Below, one piece after another: positions 1-5,967 of a DNA stretch of 6,036 bases. This DNA comes from Lentisphaeria bacterium (GTDB lineage: Bacteria; Verrucomicrobiota; Lentisphaeria; Victivallales; GWF2-50-93). A program made the translations under genes and the position numbers. Position 1 is the stretch's first letter; every line of letters begins with the position of its first letter. The stretch lies in contig JAGVIF010000500.1 in assembly GCA_020056205.1 (NCBI GenBank), positions 1-6,036 of the forward strand, written 5' to 3'. Below the pieces are notes generated by a model that searched no databases, had not been told where the DNA came from, and saw only the letters and a program-made list of their open reading frames with translations.

Positions 1-590
1 ACAAGTTGCCTTTCTATGCCGCGGCGCTGGTATCCGAGCGAAATCTCAAGATTGAAGACCGTCTCTCCATGGCACTGGAAACGGAAATGCCCCGGCTCGA
101 TTATTCCGGCATGTACGGGACCAACCGCAACTTCATGTATCTCCTCGCCGGACACCTTGTAATAATCAGTTACGCCCGGCAAAATCTCATCATTTGCTTT
201 TCTTTTCCATGCGTCTCTTTCATCGGAGTATGACTTATGAAAACGGATAGGCTTGAGCCAGGGATGCCCCTCCGGGACTACGCCCCACTGCTCGGCGATT
301 TCACGTTCGAACCAGTGTGCCTGGGTACAATCGGGCGTGAAGGACTTGTATGTGCCGCCGACTTCGGTGGACATCAGGCAGAGGTTCCCCTGCATGTCTT
401 TTGCGACAACCGCAAAAATTCTTATCATATTGTGTTTCATCGGCATTCCGAACATCGAGGAGATGCGTCCATTCTTCTCTACCAGCATCACAAGCGTTTC
501 CCTGAACTCCTCAATATCCAGCGTCGGCGCTCTTTCAATCTTCACGGTTTCGCCGTTGAAAATATTTATGTATGGTGAAAGTTCAATCAT
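1..590 (-). CDS. hyfG: Hydrogenase-4 / group 4 hydrogenase large subunit-like protein (NuoC-NuoD fusion), N-terminal part, cut by the window edge
   Basis: The frame opens at ATG 590-588 and stays open for 196 codons to the left edge. Residues 1 to about 120 resemble the NuoC (30 kDa) domain, with the signature W93-F-E-R-E-I-A-E..G-V-V-P-E-G-H-P at 93-110. From about residue 155 the NuoD/large-subunit domain begins, with GPVHAGIIEPGHFRF at 157-171, then QCHGE and LGYQRRGIE at 185-193. This C/D fusion is the HycE/HyfG layout; in such complexes the protein forms the peripheral core that holds, or once held, the [NiFe] site near the quinone-like cavity. The start overlaps the hyfF stop as ATGA, with GGAG four bases upstream, which supports it. 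The first CxxC nickel-ligand motif would come shortly after the last visible residue, so catalytic status is unknown. The FRFQCHGE stretch differs from the FRLFVDGE that I recall for E. coli HycE. Family is confident; true hydrogenase versus Ehr-type is open. Confidence 0.88.
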   Translation of the reverse strand, partial: MIELSPYINIFNGETVKIERAPTLDIEEFRETLVMLVEKNGRISSMFGMPMKHNMIRIFAVVAKDMQGNLCLMSTEVGGTYKSFTPDCTQAHWFEREIAEQWGVVPEGHPWLKPIRFHKSYSDERDAWKRKANDEILPGVTDYYKVSGEEIHEVAVGPVHAGIIEPGHFRFQCHGETVFNLEISLGYQRRGIERQL

Positions 591-2041
591 AACGCTCCAA
601 AGATTGCTGAAATTTCATTCAGTAGATTCAAGAGGAAATCAGGAATGTAAAGTCCGAGGATCAGTGTTGCCGCCCCGAGAACGGCCGGGGGAATGACGGC
701 AAGAGCGGATTCTTTTTCCCTGCCGGCGCCGCTATCGCCCTGCGACATGTTCAACATTATGTGGGACATTCCCGCGAATATTATGGTCAGAAGCGCCAGA
801 TAGATTGCGGAGATGAAGTAATACCCCTGGTCAAACGCGGTCTTGAAGATTGTGAATTCACTGACGAAAAGTCCAAACGGCGGGAATCCTGCGATGGCGA
901 AGAGTCCGGCTGTCCATAACACGCCTGTCGCCGGAATTCTTTTTAGAATTCCTTTGACATCAGAGGATGTCCTCGTCTTGTAGCAGGCGATGATGTTGCC
1001 GGCCGCGAGGAAGAGCATTCCTTTTGTGAGCGAGTGGTTGATCAGATGGTACATTGATGCGAAAATCGCAGTCCCGCCGAGCCCGGTTCCGAGTGAAAGT
1101 ATTCCCATGTGCTCTACGCTGGAGTAGGCGAGCATCCTCTTGAAATCCTTCTGGGCGACGATGAAGAACGCGGCGACCGCCATCGAAAAAAGTCCAAAGA
1201 ATATCAGAAGATTGCCGCTGAAATCAGATTGTCCCGCAAATACGAACACCTGATGTAATCTCAGTATTCCGAGAAATGAACAGTTCAGGAGCGCCCCTGA
1301 AAGGAGCGCTGAAACTAGGGACGGCGATTCGCTGTGGGCTGCAGGAAGCCATGTATGCAGGGGAGCGAGCCCCATCTTTGTTCCGTAGCCGGTGATGAAC
1401 AGGACGAAGGCCGCCTTGAGCCAGGGTGAATTAATGAGGCCGCTGTTGTCAAGAAGCTGTGAAAGCATGAGGTTGTTCTTGATGGCGGACGCGGAAACTG
1501 TCAGCATCAATGTGCCGAGCAGGGCAAGACCGATCCCGACAGAACATATCAGCACATATTTCCATGTCGCCTCGAGAGACCTGTGGTGACGGTGGAAATA
1601 GATAAGCGGCGCGCTGGCGAGTGTCGTGGCTTCGATCGCGACCCAGAGCATTCCGAAGTGCCGGCTCAGGCAGACAAGTGTCATTGCCGATAAAAATATC
1701 TGGAGGCATGCGATGAAAATGTTTTCAGGGGTGTTGGTGAAGAAGAATCCTTCATCGGCATCCTGCTGTTCCTTCGGTTCCTTTTTCAGATATCCTATCG
1801 CATATATTGAAGCGGCGAGGAACAGGGCGCTGGAGACTGTCATGAAAAGAAGCCCGACTGAATCGAGCGCAAGCCAGCCGAAGAGAATGGAGCCCGGACG
1901 GTATATCCAGCAGAAACCGGTAAGCGCGATATGTGTTGCGGCTACAGCAAGCAGCAATGCCCTCCTCAGAAAGACCCGGGTTACGAAAAATCCCGCAAGC
2001 CCTCCGGCCGCAGGTATCAGTATTAACAGCGCCAAAATCAT
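587..2041 (-). CDS. hyfF: Hydrogenase-4 component F-like antiporter subunit (NuoN/L/M-type, Proton_antipo_M)
   Basis: 484 residues, highly hydrophobic along its whole length with many membrane segments; close to the usual HyfF size. It is an ion-translocating subunit of the membrane arm. The visible antiporter signatures are E137 in the fifth-helix motif WVAIEATTLASAP (133-145), K222 in TKMGLAPLHTWLPAAH (221-236), the QKDFKRMLAYSSVEHMGIL block (297-315) with K301, the YHLINHSLTKGMLFL block (331-345) with H332, H336 and K340, and GFPPFGLFVSEF (385-396). At the position where NuoM-like proteins have a lysine in the eighth helix it has N253 (SGALLNCSFLGILR); I believe this is normal for the HyfF branch. 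The start ATG at 2041 has AGGA six bases upstream. It is separated from hyfE by a repeat-rich 220-bp spacer but overlaps hyfG by four bases. A NuoN-like label is possible, but the B-C-E-F-G order favours HyfF. Confidence 0.92.
   Translation of the reverse strand: MILALLILIPAAGGLAGFFVTRVFLRRALLLAVAATHIALTGFCWIYRPGSILFGWLALDSVGLLFMTVSSALFLAASIYAIGYLKKEPKEQQDADEGFFFTNTPENIFIACLQIFLSAMTLVCLSRHFGMLWVAIEATTLASAPLIYFHRHHRSLEATWKYVLICSVGIGLALLGTLMLTVSASAIKNNLMLSQLLDNSGLINSPWLKAAFVLFITGYGTKMGLAPLHTWLPAAHSESPSLVSALLSGALLNCSFLGILRLHQVFVFAGQSDFSGNLLIFFGLFSMAVAAFFIVAQKDFKRMLAYSSVEHMGILSLGTGLGGTAIFASMYHLINHSLTKGMLFLAAGNIIACYKTRTSSDVKGILKRIPATGVLWTAGLFAIAGFPPFGLFVSEFTIFKTAFDQGYYFISAIYLALLTIIFAGMSHIMLNMSQGDSGAGREKESALAVIPPAVLGAATLILGLYIPDFLLNLLNEISAIFGAL
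595..598 (-). promoter_or_regulatory. Ribosome binding site of the hyfG-like gene
   Basis: The minus strand reads GGAG followed by four bases and the ATG at 590. It lies inside the last codons of hyfF, so it supports the ATGA-overlap start and translational coupling. Confidence 0.55.
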
Positions 2042-2047
2042 TTCAAT

Positions 2048-2051
2048 TCCT
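2048..2051 (-). promoter_or_regulatory. Ribosome binding site of hyfF
   Basis: On the minus strand AAAGGA ends six bases before the ATG at 2041. It fixes the hyfF start just downstream of the repeat spacer. Confidence 0.65.
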
Positions 2052-2081
2052 TTATAATTTCAATGTCCAATTTTTTTCGCC

Positions 2082-2097
2082 GCGGAGACGCGGAGAC
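2082..2097. repeat. Tandem GCGGAGAC, two copies
   Basis: Two perfect adjacent 8-bp units (2082-2089 and 2090-2097), directly abutting the 9-bp array. A CCGCGG palindrome overlaps the left end (2080-2085). Confidence 0.8.
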
Positions 2098-2133
2098 ATA
2101 AGGGACACAAGGGACGCAAGGGACATAAGGGAC
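2098..2133. repeat. Tandem 9-bp repeat NNAAGGGAC, four copies
   Basis: The units are ATAAGGGAC, ACAAGGGAC, GCAAGGGAC and ATAAGGGAC; only the first two bases vary. A partial fifth unit (ACAA) follows at 2134. Nine bases equals three codons, so any frame crossing it remains open; on the minus strand it reads as Ser-Leu-X. Confidence 0.9.
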
Positions 2134-2140
2134 ACAAAAT

Positions 2141-2210
2141 TTTTTCCATTTTCCATCTTACTTTTTCCTTTTTCCTTTCTACTTTTTTCACTTTCGCATT
2201 TTCGCACTTC
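2141..2210. repeat. Polypyrimidine tract (polypurine in the hyf transcript)
   Basis: Almost all C and T on the plus strand, with repeated TTTTTCC and TTTTCCA-like words and TTTCGCA/TTTTCGCA words near its right end. The transcribed RNA would be A/G-rich and largely unstructured. Confidence 0.75.
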
Positions 2211-2211
2211 C

Positions 2212-2240
2212 GAACTTTAGAACTCCTGAACTTTAGAACT
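2212..2240. repeat. Direct repeat GAACTTTAGAACT, two copies with 16-bp period
   Basis: Perfect 13-bp copies at 2212-2224 and 2228-2240, separated by CCT. It sits 22 bp from the hyfE stop codon. Confidence 0.85.
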
Positions 2241-2261
2241 TCTCAATCATCCAATGTCTTT

Positions 2262-2897
2262 CTACTTCTCCCTCAGCCTATCGGTGTCAATATGGTCGAA
2301 CGCTCTGCTGATATGGAACATCGTTATCCCCATTATGAACACGACTACGAAGACATCGAGGATGATTCCGAGCTCTACGAGGAAGCTCTGTTCGATAAGC
2401 AGGGCGGATCCGAAAATGTAAATGCCGTTTTCAAAGACGATGTAGCCCATGACCTGCGTAAGCGCCTGCACCCTGCTCACAATGATGAAGAGCCCGCAGA
2501 ATATCGTGAAGAACGCGACGGCCGGCGCTGTCGTTGAAAGTATCTTGTCGTGGAACGGTATATGCGTAGTCAGCCAGAAGGAGACTATAAGCGCAAGGAC
2601 TCCGATTATTATAGATGCTCCATATCCGATAAATGGTTCGATCTCGCGGCGGACGTTCACGGACCTGAGCGTGTGCTTCAGCAGGTACGGAAAGAGAATT
2701 CCTTTCACAGTGACGATAAGAAGCGCAAGCAGGTACGAATAGATAGTCAGCGGTCCATTGGCCGCAATCAGCGGGAGCAGTCCAACGATGACACCCTGTA
2801 ATGCGACGATCTTGATGCAGGCGTTGAAGCGGCTTGACGCGAGCAGGCTCAGGTTCGTCAGTATCAAAAAAATCATTATTGTATCTGCTGCGTTCAT
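2262..2897 (-). CDS. hyfE: Hydrogenase-4 component E-like membrane subunit (NuoK-like C-terminal half)
   Basis: 211 residues, almost wholly membrane segments, near the length of E. coli HyfE. It is a membrane-arm subunit linking HyfC to the antiporter-like subunits. Diagnostic stretches are ALQG (32-35), VTVKGILFPYLL (62-73) with K65 in a membrane segment, TQVMGYIVFENGIYIFG (147-163) with E156, and FLVELGIILDVFVVVFIMGI (172-191) with E175 and D181. By analogy with NuoK, E156 and E175 are the likely charged residues of the proton path. Start ATG 2897 lies one base after the hyfC stop, and AGAGGA four bases upstream, inside the end of hyfC, supports this start. The short charged C-terminus ends in a TAG just before the repeat spacer. 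No HyfD gene lies between it and hyfC. Confidence 0.9.
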   Translation of the reverse strand: MNAADTIMIFLILTNLSLLASSRFNACIKIVALQGVIVGLLPLIAANGPLTIYSYLLALLIVTVKGILFPYLLKHTLRSVNVRREIEPFIGYGASIIIGVLALIVSFWLTTHIPFHDKILSTTAPAVAFFTIFCGLFIIVSRVQALTQVMGYIVFENGIYIFGSALLIEQSFLVELGIILDVFVVVFIMGITMFHISRAFDHIDTDRLREK

Positions 2898-2898
2898 C

Positions 2899-3834
2899 TC
2901 ATCCTCTCATCAATGTTAGAATAAGGGCTGTTACGGAAAGCGCGGCCGCGGCGATGAGCATTTTGGGAATCTTGTCAAGCCTGAATCTCGCCATAATAGA
3001 TTCGATCACTCCTACCGCCGCCGCGATTGCGAAAATCCCGAATATGAAAACAATTGAATCAAGCATGAATGAACCCGTCCTGACCGGCAGGATGACCGCC
3101 GCCAAAAGCGATGCAAATGCCCAGAGTTTCAGCGAACTTCCATAGAGAATGTAGGCGAAGTCCGGCCCGCTGTAGTCGAGGACCATGACTTCGTGGATCA
3201 TCGTCAGTTCGAGATGGGTGTTGGGATCATCTGCGGGAATCCTGCAGTTTTCAGTCAGAAGCACGATTGCCAGGGTGACGGCCGTCAGCAGAATTACTGC
3301 GATGTTCGCAAAAGGATTTTCCGTGCTTGCAATGAAAATTCCGGTAATTGAGATCCTGTTGTTGAGACATGCAAGGGCCGAGAGCGCAATGAGGAAGGCC
3401 GGTTCTGCGAGAGCCGCATATAGGACTTCACGGCTCGCGCCCATCCCCTCGAAACTCGAACCTGTGTCGAGGGCCGCTGCAACCGTGAAGAACCTCGAAA
3501 TTCCGAAAAGATATGCGAACAGTATTATGTCGCCCTGGAACGAGATAATGGCCGGCGATGCTCCCGCGCATGGAATTATCATCAGCGCCCCGATTGCCGC
3601 AGTAAGGCTGACGATCGGCGCGATCCTGAAAACCCAGCTTGTCGTGCCGCTGTAGACTGTGCCCTTGCGGAGCAATTTGAATAAATCGTAGTAGAGCTGG
3701 AGCAGGGGCGGGCCTTGTCTTCCCGCAAACACCGCCTTCGTCCGGTTTATGATTCCAGGAACCAGCGGAGCGAGAACCAGTGCCGCGAGAAAACCCGCAT
3801 GCGCCCTGAGCAATAATGTGCTGAAATCCGTCAT
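2899..3834 (-). CDS. hyfC: Hydrogenase-4 component C-like / NuoH-like membrane anchor subunit
   Basis: 311 residues from the chosen start, close to HycD/HyfC length. This NuoH (respiratory-chain NADH dehydrogenase subunit 1) family protein joins the membrane arm to the hydrogenase-like core. Conserved blocks are GRQGPPLLQLYYDLFKLLRK (38-57), DTGSSFEGMGASREVLYA (123-140) and the acidic loop E195..RIPADDPNTHLELTMIHE (198-215) followed by VMVLDYSGPDFAY (216-228). These glutamates and aspartates are the cytoplasmic-loop acids of the family. The reading frame extends upstream to a GTG at 3849, but ATG 3834-3832 makes a 4-bp ATGA overlap with the hyfB stop, matching the hyfF/hyfG junction, so I prefer it. 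Its ribosome binding site is weak (GGAA at 3847-3844, nine bases away), which fits coupling to hyfB. About eight membrane segments are apparent. Confidence 0.92.
   Translation of the reverse strand: MTDFSTLLLRAHAGFLAALVLAPLVPGIINRTKAVFAGRQGPPLLQLYYDLFKLLRKGTVYSGTTSWVFRIAPIVSLTAAIGALMIIPCAGASPAIISFQGDIILFAYLFGISRFFTVAAALDTGSSFEGMGASREVLYAALAEPAFLIALSALACLNNRISITGIFIASTENPFANIAVILLTAVTLAIVLLTENCRIPADDPNTHLELTMIHEVMVLDYSGPDFAYILYGSSLKLWAFASLLAAVILPVRTGSFMLDSIVFIFGIFAIAAAVGVIESIMARFRLDKIPKMLIAAAALSVTALILTLMRG
2902..2907 (-). promoter_or_regulatory. Ribosome binding site of hyfE
   Basis: The minus strand reads AGAGGA, then TGAG, then the ATG at 2897. It overlaps the last two sense codons of hyfC, so translation of hyfE is likely coupled to hyfC. 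Confidence 0.65.
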
Positions 3835-5819
3835 CTGAAAAAGTTCCACGTTAGAAGAATTAGCAGCGTTAGTATTATATAAAGGATGTATATGTGAATT
3901 CTTCCTGTCTCCGTTTTGGCGACAATGGCCGATAGCCTATTGAAGAAAATTACTGCCGGACGGAAAATGTATTCCTGCCAAAAGTCAGGTGTTTCCGTCG
4001 AGAAGCTATTTGCCGCAGGGAAGGCCGCGGAAGTATCGGGCAGCTTTGTTTTCGTTCTCAGAAAAAACGAGAACAGTTGCGTCAGCGGCTGCGCGAACGA
4101 CGACGATGTGTACTGCATCCTGGGTTCCGGTTTCGCGTAGCCGCAGTCCCACGTCGGGCCTTTGGTTTCAACACGAGCCCCCGGCATCGCCCTCCGTGCC
4201 GCGAAAAGGAATCCTCCGAGAATGATCAGCAGCGATGAAAGCATGGCTATCGCCGTCAGCGGATAGGCCGCAGTTTTAAGCCCTGCGGCGCAGGCGGTCA
4301 TTGAAAGCCCCGATATCTCAGAAACAGTTGTGACGGTAAGCATTGCGGCTGACGCCCCTGAAAGCCCGATGATAAGGCAGAGAACGGCAAGGATGATCAT
4401 TGGAACGGTCATGGCGGCGTCCGGATCCCTGGCGCGCTCCGCACATCCCGAACGCGGTTCGCCGAGGAAGATTATTCCAAACGCCTTCGAGAAGCACGCC
4501 GTCGCGAGCCCGCCTATCAACGCAAGCGAGATGATCACGGCAATCGAACAGGATGAAAGAGGTATGATTCCCGTGGTAACGCCGAAAAGCGCCGACAGGA
4601 ATATCAGAAATTCGCTTACAAATCCGTTGAAGGGCGGAAGTCCGCAGATTGCCGCCGAGCCTGTCATAAAGCAGATTCCCGTGCGCGGCATTTTTTTCAT
4701 GAGCCCTCCGAGATGGTCTATCTCGCCTGTGCCGGTCTCGTGTATGACCGCGCCCGCCCCGAGGAAGAGAAGCCCTTTGAAAATGCAGTGGTTAACAACA
4801 TGGAGGAGCCCTCCTGCGAATCCGAGGACGGCGACAACCGGTTCCCCGCAGGAGATTCCTACGAGCCCCATGCCTATGCCGAGGGCGATGATGCCGACAT
4901 TTTCAACGCTGGAATATGCGAGCAATCTTTTGATGTCATGCTGTGCAAGCGCGAAAAGCACTCCGAGTATTCCGGAGCTTGCACCGATTACTATCAGTGT
5001 TACGCCCCACCACAGCGGGGGATCGCCGAGAAATGTGAGCGTCCTTAGAAATCCGTAGACACCGACTTTTATCATGATGCCCGACATCAGTGATGAGACA
5101 TGGCTGGGCGCGGCCGGATGGGCTTCCGGAAGCCAAATGTGCAGTGGAATGAATCCTGCTTTTGAGCCGAATCCGAGCAGCGCAAAAATGAAAAGCGCGG
5201 TTGAGATTGCGGCGCCGGTCATTATCGTTTGGAAGGCGGCAAAGTCCAGAGTGTCGGAATGCCTTCCCAATATTGCGAAAATCGCAAAAATGAAAGCCGC
5301 GCCGATGTGCGAGGCGACGAGATATATCCAACCGGCTTTCCTCACGGATTTCTTGTGGTTGTCATGGGTTACCAGAAAAAACGATGAGAGGGTCATGATC
5401 TCCCATGCGATCAGGAAAAACATTCCGTTGCGCGCGACGACTACGAGCGACATCCCGAGGACGAGGATGCCAAAGAAGAACCAGATGGTTACGGAGGAGG
5501 CTTCAGAATTTTTCTTTTCCATGTACGAGACACCGTAGACGGCGCATAGGGTGGAAAGCAGCAGAAGCGGAAGCAGGAAGAATGCGCTGAGCGGGTCAAC
5601 GCCAAGCGCGAATGTCGCAAACGGCAAGCTCATGCGGTACGCAATGTCGAACGTGTTTCCGGTGAACAAGCTCTCAATGCACACTCCGGCTGAAAGCAAC
5701 AGGCAGCAGAATGTGCCGACGGCCACGGAAACTGCGGCGACACGGCTTCTCCTTCCCGAAAAAAGCGGAACAAAGGAGGACATCAGGAGAATGAAAAAGC
5801 CTGCTATGAGAAGTTTCAT
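3831..5819 (-). CDS. hyfB: Hydrogenase-4 component B-like antiporter subunit (NuoL/M-type)
   Basis: 662 residues, near the length of E. coli HyfB, and first gene of the operon in this window. It is a proton-antiporter-like membrane-arm subunit. Features in order: N-terminal membrane segments, LGVDPLSAFFLLP (72-84), E140 in AWEIMTLSSFFLV (138-150), K220 in SKAGFIPLHIWLPEAHPAAP (219-238), K251 in SGIMIKVGVYGFLR (246-259), AQHDIKRLLAYSSVENVGI (292-310) with K297, H340/H344/K348 in LLHVVNHCIFKGLLFL (338-353), GLPPFNGFVSEF (393-404), and K445 in a late segment. The C-terminal WDCGY..PEPRMQYTSSSFAQPL (557-579) separates HyfB/HycC proteins from NuoL/M, and a last membrane segment follows at about 641-658. 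Start ATG 5819 is the first in frame after a TGA five codons upstream, with GAGG ten bases away. No frameshift is seen. Confidence 0.94.
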   Translation of the reverse strand: MKLLIAGFFILLMSSFVPLFSGRRSRVAAVSVAVGTFCCLLLSAGVCIESLFTGNTFDIAYRMSLPFATFALGVDPLSAFFLLPLLLLSTLCAVYGVSYMEKKNSEASSVTIWFFFGILVLGMSLVVVARNGMFFLIAWEIMTLSSFFLVTHDNHKKSVRKAGWIYLVASHIGAAFIFAIFAILGRHSDTLDFAAFQTIMTGAAISTALFIFALLGFGSKAGFIPLHIWLPEAHPAAPSHVSSLMSGIMIKVGVYGFLRTLTFLGDPPLWWGVTLIVIGASSGILGVLFALAQHDIKRLLAYSSVENVGIIALGIGMGLVGISCGEPVVAVLGFAGGLLHVVNHCIFKGLLFLGAGAVIHETGTGEIDHLGGLMKKMPRTGICFMTGSAAICGLPPFNGFVSEFLIFLSALFGVTTGIIPLSSCSIAVIISLALIGGLATACFSKAFGIIFLGEPRSGCAERARDPDAAMTVPMIILAVLCLIIGLSGASAAMLTVTTVSEISGLSMTACAAGLKTAAYPLTAIAMLSSLLIILGGFLFAARRAMPGARVETKGPTWDCGYAKPEPRMQYTSSSFAQPLTQLFSFFLRTKTKLPDTSAAFPAANSFSTETPDFWQEYIFRPAVIFFNRLSAIVAKTETGRIHIYILYIILTLLILLTWNFFR

Positions 5820-5829
5820 TGATTCATTA

Positions 5830-5833
5830 CCTC
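5830..5833 (-). promoter_or_regulatory. Ribosome binding site of hyfB
   Basis: GAGG on the minus strand, ten bases from the ATG at 5819; spacing is slightly long. An in-frame TGA overlaps this site, so no longer protein is possible. Confidence 0.5.
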
Positions 5834-5905
5834 AGTGTCTTTTTTTCACGTTTCTATGTTTTAAGCGCATATAAAATCCGAAATTCAAAGCACGAAAACC
5901 GAAAC

Positions 5906-5925
5906 AAACTCGAAATTCGAAGTTT
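5906..5925. promoter_or_regulatory. Imperfect palindrome, possible operator
   Basis: The 20-bp sequence pairs AAACT with AGTTT at its ends and CGAA with TTCG inside, with one unpaired base on one side and a one-base centre. It lies about 90-105 bp before hyfB. The centre is too tight for an RNA hairpin, so a protein-binding DNA site or chance are the options. Confidence 0.2.
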
Positions 5926-5967
5926 CAAAGGAGGGGGCAGAATTTCCGATTTTAGATTTTTAACCAC

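Larger units (their letters stand above)
2042..2261. other. Repeat-rich spacer inside the operon, between hyfE and hyfF
   Basis: These 220 bp separate hyfE from hyfF in an operon whose other junctions overlap or lie one base apart. The plus strand runs, left to right, through an AT-rich leader, two GCGGAGAC units, four 9-bp units, a long C/T-rich run and a 16-bp period repeat. I see no convincing hairpin followed by a T-run that would end transcription, and no recognisable protein. A 34-codon frame crosses the 9-bp repeats on the minus strand but is probably a by-product of the repeats. The spacer is more likely an inserted or expanded intergenic repeat than a gene. Confidence 0.75.

Noticed and set aside
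237..696. Plus-strand open frames over the hyfG and hyfF ends
   Set aside because: They lie opposite well-conserved NuoC-like and HyfF sequence and show no recognisable protein.
2098..2133. CRISPR-like array
   Set aside because: Units are 9 bp and directly adjacent with no spacers, so this is a simple tandem repeat.
4330..5058. Long plus-strand open frame of 242 codons opposite hyfB
   Set aside because: It is the mirror of the clearly conserved hyfB frame, is Pro/Ser/Arg-rich with no domain, and arises from the codon bias of the opposite strand.
3831..5819. NuoL/NuoM of respiratory Complex I
   Set aside because: The WDCGY..RMQYTSSSFAQPL C-terminus and the B-C-E-F-G neighbours with a NuoC-NuoD fusion fit HyfB, not a nuoA-N operon.
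5817..5828. Three-codon mini-frame ATGAATCAATGA overlapping the hyfB start
   Set aside because: GAGG is only two bases from its ATG, which is too close, and such a short frame is expected by chance.
5927..5935. Perfect plus-strand ribosome-binding-like AAAGGAGGG
   Set aside because: No start codon follows at a usable distance and the downstream plus strand is the edge repeat.
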